Positions 58,702 through 64,000 of a stretch of DNA of 64,000 nucleotides are shown here, one piece after another. The stretch covers positions 650,001 through 714,000 of the forward strand of contig NC_011761.1 of the NCBI RefSeq assembly GCF_000021485.1. Reading direction: 5' to 3'. Position 1 is the first letter of the stretch, and each line of letters starts with the position of its first letter. Origin of the DNA: Acidithiobacillus ferrooxidans ATCC 23270 (GTDB lineage Bacteria > Pseudomonadota > Gammaproteobacteria > Acidithiobacillales > Acidithiobacillaceae). Under the pieces are notes generated by a model. It had not been told where the DNA came from. It was given only the letters and a program-made list of their open reading frames with translations, and did not search any database. A program made the position numbers and the translations under genes.

Positions 58702-60095
58702 AGCCAGAGAACGACGCATTTCCGCAGGCGCAGGAAATTGCGCAGCGGGTCCGTAGCGGCGAGTGGCGCGCAGTGGAGGTGGTGCAGGATACACTCCGGC
58801 ATATCCACGCCAGGAACGGCGAGATCAATGCCTTCACCTGCGTCACGGAAGCGCGTGCCCTACGGGAAGCGGAGGCAGTGGACCAGAAGGTGGCGCGGGG
58901 CGAAGACCCTGGGCCTCTGGCGGGGGTGCCCTTTGCGGTCAAAAATCTTTTCGATTTGCAGGGCGAGATTACCCTCGCCGGGTCCAAGATCAATCGAAAA
59001 GATGCCCTCGCCGTGGCGGACGCCACCGCCGTAAGACGGCTCACGGCAGCGGGCGCCGTCCTGGTGGGCGCTCTCAATATGGGCGAGTATGCCTACGATT
59101 TTACGGGTGAAAACATTCACTATGGGCCTTCCCGTAATCCCCATGACCGTTTGCGGATGACAGGCGGGTCCAGTGGCGGCAGTGGTGCCGCCGTAGCGGC
59201 AGGCATGGTGCCCATCGCCCTGGGTTCTGACACCAATGGTTCTATTCGGGTGCCGTCTTCCCTCTGCGGTATTTTTGGACTGAAGCCGACCTATGGCCGC
59301 TTGTCCCGGGCTGGAGCCTTTCCTTTCTGTCCCAGCCTCGATCATGTCGGCCCGCTGGCACGTAGCGTGGCGGATCTCGCTCTCGCCTATGATGCCATGC
59401 AAGGGGCGGATGCTGCGGACCCCGTTTGTGCGGATAGGGCGACTGAGCCGGTCAGTGGAAGTCTGGCAGACGGTGTCGCCGGCCTGAAAATCGCCATTGC
59501 CGCCGGCTATTTCATGCAACAGGCGACGTCAGCAGCGGAGCAGGCACTGGCGCGGGTCGCGGCGGCGCTGAATGTGACGGATCTCGTCGAAATTCCCGGC
59601 ACGGCGCAGGCGCGTGCCGCCGCCTATCTCATCACCAATGCCGAAAGCAGCAATCTGCATCTGGATCGTTTGCGTCATCACGCCGCCGACTATGACCCGG
59701 ACGTGCGGGATCGCATGCTGGCCGGTACGCTATTGCCCGCGTCCTGGAATATCCAGGCTCAGCGTTTCCGGCGCTGGTATCGGGCGGAAGTACTCAAGGT
59801 TTTCGCGCGCTATGACCTGTTGCTGGCACCGGCCACGCCCATGTCGGCGCCCGCCATCGGGCAGCGATATATGGAACTGGACGGGGAGCAAATGATGGTG
59901 CGACCGCATTTGGGTTTGTACACCCAACCCCTCTCCTTCATTGGCCTCCCGGTGGTGGTGGTGCCCGTAGCCAGCGCAGGGGCGATGCCTATCGGGGTCC
60001 AGATTATTGCTGCACCCTGGCAGGAGGCGCGAATATTTAAAGTCGCAAGAGAGCTTGAGTTGCACGGATTTACCAGTCCAATCCCCGCTCGCTAA
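58698..60095 (+). CDS. atzE: AtzE/HpxY-like amidase
   Basis: 465 residues of the amidase signature family. The Ser-cisSer-Lys triad is visible: Lys82 in PFAVKNLFD, Ser158/159 in TGGSSGGS and Ser183 in [12 protein letters not shown]. AtzE hydrolyses 1-carboxybiuret in the cyanuric acid pathway; the close relative HpxY is tied to oxalurate use. Both readings fit the neighbours, since a ring-opening amidohydrolase precedes it and HpxZ/HpxW homologues follow. Starts within the atzG stop. Confidence 0.88.
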   Translation: MKPENDAFPQAQEIAQRVRSGEWRAVEVVQDTLRHIHARNGEINAFTCVTEARALREAEAVDQKVARGEDPGPLAGVPFAVKNLFDLQGEITLAGSKINRKDALAVADATAVRRLTAAGAVLVGALNMGEYAYDFTGENIHYGPSRNPHDRLRMTGGSSGGSGAAVAAGMVPIALGSDTNGSIRVPSSLCGIFGLKPTYGRLSRAGAFPFCPSLDHVGPLARSVADLALAYDAMQGADAADPVCADRATEPVSGSLADGVAGLKIAIAAGYFMQQATSAAEQALARVAAALNVTDLVEIPGTAQARAAAYLITNAESSNLHLDRLRHHAADYDPDVRDRMLAGTLLPASWNIQAQRFRRWYRAEVLKVFARYDLLLAPATPMSAPAIGQRYMELDGEQMMVRPHLGLYTQPLSFIGLPVVVVPVASAGAMPIGVQIIAAPWQEARIFKVARELELHGFTSPIPAR

Positions 60096-60108
60096 GAGGA
60101 AAAATCCC

Positions 60109-60495
60109 ATGGTTCACACCGAAATCAATGCGCCCGAAGTCTTACAAGAAATGCAGGCAGCTTTTTTTCGTTATGAAAAAGCATTGGTGGAAAACGATGT
60201 TCATGTATTGGACGAATTATTTTGGAATAGTGTACACACGCTGCGCTACGGAGTGGCAGAAAATCTCTACGGCTATGCGGCCATTGCCGAGTTTCGGGCA
60301 TCCCGTCCAGCCCCTGCGCTGAATCGGGAGTTGGTCAATACGACGATCACCACCTATGGACAGAGTTTTGCGACTGCCAACACGGAGTTCCGGCGCGAAC
60401 AGGTGCATGGCCGACAAAGTCAGACCTGGATACGCACGCCAGAGGGTTGGCGTATCGTCGCGGCGCATGTGAGCCTGATGCCGACGGCAACTTAG
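60109..60495 (+). CDS. hpxZ: HpxZ/AtzH-like protein (DUF3225)
   Basis: 128 residues with an NTF2/SnoaL-like fold ([42 protein letters not shown]...[12 protein letters not shown]). It is called HpxZ in oxalurate-utilisation loci and AtzH in cyanuric acid clusters, where AtzH has been linked to decarboxylation of an intermediate. AGAGGA lies 8 bases before the ATG. Sits between amidase and the MobA-like gene. Confidence 0.85.
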   Translation: MVHTEINAPEVLQEMQAAFFRYEKALVENDVHVLDELFWNSVHTLRYGVAENLYGYAAIAEFRASRPAPALNRELVNTTITTYGQSFATANTEFRREQVHGRQSQTWIRTPEGWRIVAAHVSLMPTAT

Positions 60496-60503
60496 GCTGT
60501 AGC

Positions 60504-61112
60504 ATGGATGCAGCCATCATTCTGGCGGGTGGCCGGTCCCGGCGCTCGGGGCGACAGCACAAAGCGTGCAGGCGTGTGCCCGGTGATGGCCGGAACTGGA
60601 TTGACCGGCAGGTGGATATCCTGCGGCAGGCGGGGTTCGCGCCAGTGTATCTGGTGACAGGGTATCGGCCACGGCGGATTTTGGCTTGCCTGCATCGTCG
60701 TGCCATGAAACGGCATAACTTTCGGGCAAGGCGTGGGCCTTTCTCGACGCTTCAGGTAGGGTTGCATAATCTATCTGGCCCTGCGTTGGTGGTGCAGGTA
60801 GATACGACTTTGCCGCCCGTGCTATGGCTCAGGCGGCTGCGGCGCCTTGCACACGCTCGGAATGTTGCGGCGGTAAGTCCGATAGATCGCTGGGGTAGCG
60901 GCGGGCATCCGCTGATGGTATCGCAGAGTTGGCTACCATCACTCTGCGCAGTACCTTTGGGTGCAGCTGATGCAAGGCTAGATCGACAACTGGGTTATTT
61001 GTCGGCGGTAGAGCATATTCGCTTGCCGTGGAATCACTATTTGCGTTATTCCCGGCTGAATACCCGCCAGGAATGGTGTTCAGCGCGTCGCAAACTGAGG
61101 TCCATTCTGTGA
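60504..61112 (+). CDS. MobA/MocA-like nucleotidyltransferase (degenerate motif)
   Basis: 202 residues. The N terminus AIILAGGRSRRSGRQHK recalls the LAGGxSxRMGxxK nucleotide-binding motif of molybdenum cofactor nucleotidyltransferases, but the spacing to the lysine is one residue longer and the Met is missing. The protein is very rich in Arg and Leu. It may modify the cofactor of the hydroxylase or have lost activity. It overlaps the HpxW-like gene by 4 bases (GTGA), so it belongs to the same transcript. Low-confidence function. Confidence 0.6.
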   Translation: MDAAIILAGGRSRRSGRQHKACRRVPGDGRNWIDRQVDILRQAGFAPVYLVTGYRPRRILACLHRRAMKRHNFRARRGPFSTLQVGLHNLSGPALVVQVDTTLPPVLWLRRLRRLAHARNVAAVSPIDRWGSGGHPLMVSQSWLPSLCAVPLGAADARLDRQLGYLSAVEHIRLPWNHYLRYSRLNTRQEWCSARRKLRSIL

Positions 61113-62728
61113 AACCCGGTCAGATCTCCTTGTCGGCGAGTTCGGAGAGGGGTGCCGTGAGTGCTCCGCACGCCCTGGCGGCCGAGGCCGGGGCCGCTAT
61201 TTTGCGCAGCGGTGGTAATGCCATAGAGGCGGGTATCGCGGTGGCATCGACCCTCTCTGTGGTCTATCCCCACATGAACGGGCTGGGGGGCGACGGGTTC
61301 TGGCTGATCTCGGACGGCGATGCGCACACGGTGCGCGGACTGGCCGCTGCTGGTCCATCAGGACGACGCTATTCGGCAGCACTGTTTCATGATCGTGGGC
61401 TACGCGAGATTCCGTTCCGTGGCGGCTTATCCGCTTTGACAGTGCCTGGTGCGGTGGGCGGCTGGGGAGCAGCATTTGGGTTCTCCAGGGATCGCTGGCG
61501 GGGCCGTAAGTCCTGGTCCGATTTGCTGGAGAGCGCTTATTGCCACGCCGCCACCGGTTTTCCGCTCAGCCCTAACCAGAGCCATACCCTCACGAGATTT
61601 GGTGACGCACTCCGTCAGCAGCCGGGTTTCGCAGCGCATTACATGCCGGGGGGAGAGATAATGCCAACCGGGCGACTGTGGAGTCAACGGGCGCTGGCAC
61701 AAACGCTCGGGACTCTGGCGGAGAATGGTGCAGAGGCTTTTTATCACGGTCCGCTCGCCTGGCAAATGGCGAAGGGTCTCAAAGCCGCTGGCAGTCTGCT
61801 GACAGAAGCCGATTTGCAGGCCTTCGAGCCCCGCTGGGTGGAGCCGGTGCGCACCGCCTTCGGCGTCGGCGAAGCCATCAATATGCCGCCGCCCACCCAG
61901 GGGGTAGCCTCGCTCATGATCCTCGCCCTGCTCAATCGCGTTGGACTCAACGGCGGGGACCATCTGGGCTCGGAACTGATTCATAACACGGTAGAAATCA
62001 CCAAACTGGCCTTCAAGTACCGGGACCAGCTCATCGCTGATCCCGACTTTTGCGATGTGGACATTGCGTCATTGCTGAATCCGGATTTCCTGGATGACTG
62101 CGCCAGAGAGATACATCCCCTTATCGCGATGCCACTGCCACCCATTGGACCCGCCAAAGGCGATACGGTCTGGTTCGGGGTGGTGGATGGGCAAGGGCGG
62201 ATGGTGAGTGTGATTCAGAGTCTCTACCACGAGTTCGGCACTGGCGTGGTGGCGGGCAATACTGGGGTGTTGTGGAATAATCGCGGCTGCGCCTTTTCTC
62301 TGGAGCCGGGACACGTCAATGTGTTGGTGCCGGGGAAACGCCCCTTTCATACCCTTAATCCAGCGCTCTATGCCGAGCAGGGGCGGGTGCAACTCGCCTA
62401 CGGCAGTATGGGGGGAGATGGCCAGCCCCAAACCCAGGCGGCACTGCTCATGCGCGTCAAGCACTATGGGCTTTCCCTCGCCGAGTCAGTAGCCAGTCCG
62501 CGCTGGCTGTATGGGAGGACCTGGGGAGAGATCTCGGCCGGTTTGCGTCTGGAGCAGCGCTATTCCCGGACTGTTTTTGAGGATTTGCAGCGCTGGGGGC
62601 ATCAAGTGTCATGGGTTCCGGGTTACAGTGATTTCATGGGTCATGCGGGCATGGTCGCGCGTGACCTGGAGGGTGGATTTGCCGGTGCCGCTGATCCCCG
62701 CAGTGATGGGAGCGTGGCAATGCCGTAG
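61109..62728 (+). CDS. HpxW-like gamma-glutamyltransferase-family Ntn hydrolase
   Basis: 539 residues of the gamma-glutamyltranspeptidase family (Ntn hydrolases). The autocatalytic threonine is expected in GDTVWFGVVDGQGRMVSVIQ. Other blocks are AAEAGAAILRSGGNAIEAGIA and GGDGQPQTQAALLMR. HpxW in Klebsiella is an oxamate amidohydrolase in the uric-acid degradation pathway, next to hpxXYZ as here; true glutathione transpeptidases usually carry a signal peptide, which is absent. GTG start with TGAGG 8 bases upstream, overlapping the previous stop. Last gene of the array. Confidence 0.8.
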   Translation: MKPGQISLSASSERGAVSAPHALAAEAGAAILRSGGNAIEAGIAVASTLSVVYPHMNGLGGDGFWLISDGDAHTVRGLAAAGPSGRRYSAALFHDRGLREIPFRGGLSALTVPGAVGGWGAAFGFSRDRWRGRKSWSDLLESAYCHAATGFPLSPNQSHTLTRFGDALRQQPGFAAHYMPGGEIMPTGRLWSQRALAQTLGTLAENGAEAFYHGPLAWQMAKGLKAAGSLLTEADLQAFEPRWVEPVRTAFGVGEAINMPPPTQGVASLMILALLNRVGLNGGDHLGSELIHNTVEITKLAFKYRDQLIADPDFCDVDIASLLNPDFLDDCAREIHPLIAMPLPPIGPAKGDTVWFGVVDGQGRMVSVIQSLYHEFGTGVVAGNTGVLWNNRGCAFSLEPGHVNVLVPGKRPFHTLNPALYAEQGRVQLAYGSMGGDGQPQTQAALLMRVKHYGLSLAESVASPRWLYGRTWGEISAGLRLEQRYSRTVFEDLQRWGHQVSWVPGYSDFMGHAGMVARDLEGGFAGAADPRSDGSVAMP

Positions 62729-62779
62729 GATGCCTATTTAGATAGTAACTATTCACCAAGGGCGCAGTCACCCCATGGC

Positions 62780-63020
62780 AGGCTGCGGGGTTTCTCCCTG
62801 AAAGGACGGACCAATGCGTGCAGCAGATCATCGCGCTGCTTGCGTAGGGTTTCCGGAAAGGATCAGCTCGTGCAGAAGGCGGCAGCCCTATCAAATCGCT
62901 TGCTTGCCGCGGCGTCATTGCCCCAAGCGCCCGTTCCACAGGATTGTTATCGATGCGGAGTTGTCCTTTTTCGAGATTTAAGATGAGCGCGTAACCGTCT
63001 AAGCGACCCTGATTTGCGCA
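62780..63020 (-). mobile_element. Degenerate IS66-like transposase fragment
   Basis: The minus strand reads DGYALILNLEKGQLRIDNNPVERALG around 62999-62900, similar to the IS66 transposase block with IDNNxVERA. The remaining sequence is broken in frame and no ends or repeats were found. It marks the right edge of the purine island. Moderate confidence only. Confidence 0.45.
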
Positions 63021-63159
63021 CTGCAAGGAGGGGTGGATGTGACGAAGGGTAAGAAAGTCGCTTTTTGGCTCTTGAATGTGTGACGAAAGCGGTCGGGAAC
63101 CGTTTTTGTAGAGTAGGCCATCGTCCGCTGGGTCATACCTACGCCTGACAGAGCGATGG

Positions 63160-63684
63160 CTATGGCGCTTGTTCCAGTCCGGGCCCCTTCCGGAGATTGT
63201 CCGGTCCAATCGGGGTGATGGAATCGCCCTTTAGGAGATAGGCGCCTCCGAATCCCGCGATATAACGCCCGGATAAGGGATCGAGGCCGAACAGGCGAAA
63301 GTCCGGTAATTGGAATAACAGTTCCATGATGCCGCCGAACTTGGCCTTGAACTGCTCGTAGAGCATATGACAAATTTCGGTTTCCCTGAAGATTTCATGG
63401 ACGTCACACGTATAGCTCACGCGCTTTCTGCCAAGCACCTGAGGGGCACCCTGTTCATCCGTGATGATCATTATCCCGACGGGTTTTTTGGCCGCTAGAT
63501 AGGCCGTATGTGGGGAAAGTCCGCTCACGGCGGTATAAAACTGACGGGTTGCCGCATCATGAATAAATGGTGCCATAGACGCCTCCGGGACACCTGCTGA
63601 ATCGAGTGTGGCCAGAGTCATGGTTTGTGTATTGGCTATCAGATAGTTTATTTCAGCAGCTACGATCTCTATTTTTTCCATCAT
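63160..63684 (-). CDS. HugZ/HutZ-like pyridoxamine phosphate oxidase-fold protein
   Basis: 174 residues of the split-barrel flavin/haem-binding fold, resembling HugZ/HutZ haem-utilisation proteins: QTMTLATLDSAGVPEASMAPF, HTAYLAAKKPVGIMII and GRYIAGFGGAYLL. It is shorter than full HugZ and lacks an obvious C-terminal haem-ligand region, so another oxidase role is possible. GAGGTG lies a few bases before the first ATG. It is transcribed opposite to the purine array. Confidence 0.75.
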   Translation of the reverse strand: MMEKIEIVAAEINYLIANTQTMTLATLDSAGVPEASMAPFIHDAATRQFYTAVSGLSPHTAYLAAKKPVGIMIITDEQGAPQVLGRKRVSYTCDVHEIFRETEICHMLYEQFKAKFGGIMELLFQLPDFRLFGLDPLSGRYIAGFGGAYLLKGDSITPIGPDNLRKGPGLEQAP

Positions 63685-63992
63685 ATGCTCACCTCATTCG
63701 GCGGATTGTTCAGTTAAGCCAATACGCGGCGAAATGGTTCATCACTGCCGCATCTTCACGGTTGGGGCGGTTCTGTCCGAGACCGATCAACAAATATACA
63801 AAAGACGATGCGTCCCCGGATCTTGCGCCCCTCCCTGTGCCACCAGTGGTCCGGTGGGTGAATATTCGTTCCGACGACTTGCTGGGAAGCATCTACCATG
63901 CCACACTTTCCACCGAAGCGGTAGCGGACCGATCGGGTACCTTAACGAACACGCCAACAGCAGCGAAACGATATACTTTGGAGGTTGTTTCC
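63685..63992. other. Gap upstream of HugZ-like gene and last gene
   Basis: About 300 bases. It should carry the promoters of both flanking genes. No clear gene: one plus-strand frame stays open to the end of the window but shows no recognisable motif, and a 60-codon minus frame is probably spurious. Confidence 0.3.
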
Positions 63993-64000
63993 ATGGAGTA
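63993..64000 (+). CDS. Start of an unidentified gene (truncated by window end)
   Basis: An ATG at 63993 is preceded by GGAGG (63980-63984) with an 8-base spacer, the best ribosome site in the area. Only two full codons are inside the window, so the product is unknown. Confidence 0.3.

Noticed and set aside
56455-60495. Reading the AtzD/AtzG/AtzE/AtzH set as an atrazine or cyanuric acid degradation cluster
   Set aside because: No atzA, atzB, atzC or allophanate hydrolase is present and the genes are embedded among purine deaminase and xanthine dehydrogenase genes, so a purine or ureide route fits better.
63710-63892. 60-codon minus-strand frame near the right end
   Set aside because: No motif and weak start context; likely spurious.

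Overview
This is a 64 kb GC-rich chromosomal window from a Gram-negative proteobacterium. The gene content and order (pilMNOPQ-aroK-aroB-thyX-dgt-gltB-gltD-hemE, ilvBHC-psd-pssA, queF/smc, ligA) fit an Acidithiobacillus-like acidophile. That assignment is an inference from family resemblance and gene order, not from a marker gene such as 16S rRNA. No tRNA, rRNA or CRISPR array was seen.

Layout. Positions 1-3.0 kb hold a partial YheT-like hydrolase, a BFD-like ferredoxin and an ornithine-lipid pair (olsB-olsA). Positions 3.0-19.1 kb are one long minus-strand block: type IV pilus assembly genes pilM-Q, then aroK, aroB, thyX, dgt, gltB, gltD and hemE, many with overlapping ends. Positions 19.3-27.3 kb run on the plus strand: tadA, a YjbQ protein, a short unknown, a MutS2-like ATPase without Smr, branched-chain amino acid genes (acetolactate synthase subunits, ilvC), a strong terminator, then psd and pssA. 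Positions 27.2-39.9 kb hold an unusual pyruvate kinase-like protein, a universal stress protein, queF, smc, an AT-rich globin-GAF sensor, a HAD phosphatase, ligA, an orphan ATP synthase epsilon-like gene, a methyltransferase, an MFS remnant and a metalloprotease.

Positions 40-63 kb look like an accessory island flanked by decayed transposase remnants (IS630-like on the left, IS66-like on the right). It contains a LysR regulator divergent from a TonB-dependent receptor, a TauE/SafE transporter, a remnant of a type III restriction subunit, and an 18-gene co-directional array of about 17 kb. The array order is exbB, exbD, tonB, NCS1 nucleobase permease, guanine deaminase, adenine deaminase, periplasmic purine nucleoside permease-family protein, three xanthine dehydrogenase-type subunits, ureidoglycolate lyase, an AtzD/barbiturase-family ring-opening amidohydrolase, xdhC, HpxX/AtzG, HpxY/AtzE amidase, HpxZ, a MobA-like protein and an HpxW-like Ntn hydrolase. 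Spacing is mostly a few bases or overlapping.

The receptor gene and the exbB array each carry the same two upstream signals: a near-perfect NtrC dyad (TGCACCA-N3-TGGTGCA type) and a sigma-54 -24/-12 element with exact GG-N10-GC spacing. I read this as a nitrogen-starvation system. A private TonB complex would bring in a purine-related compound, periplasmic and inner-membrane steps would deliver the base, deaminases and a molybdenum hydroxylase would oxidise it, and amidohydrolases would release ammonia. No urate-opening enzyme of the classical pathway is visible, while a ring-opening amidohydrolase of the cyanuric acid hydrolase/barbiturase family sits in that position. This may be a variant or undescribed branch of purine or cyclic-ureide catabolism. 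The right end holds a HugZ-like protein and the start of one further gene.
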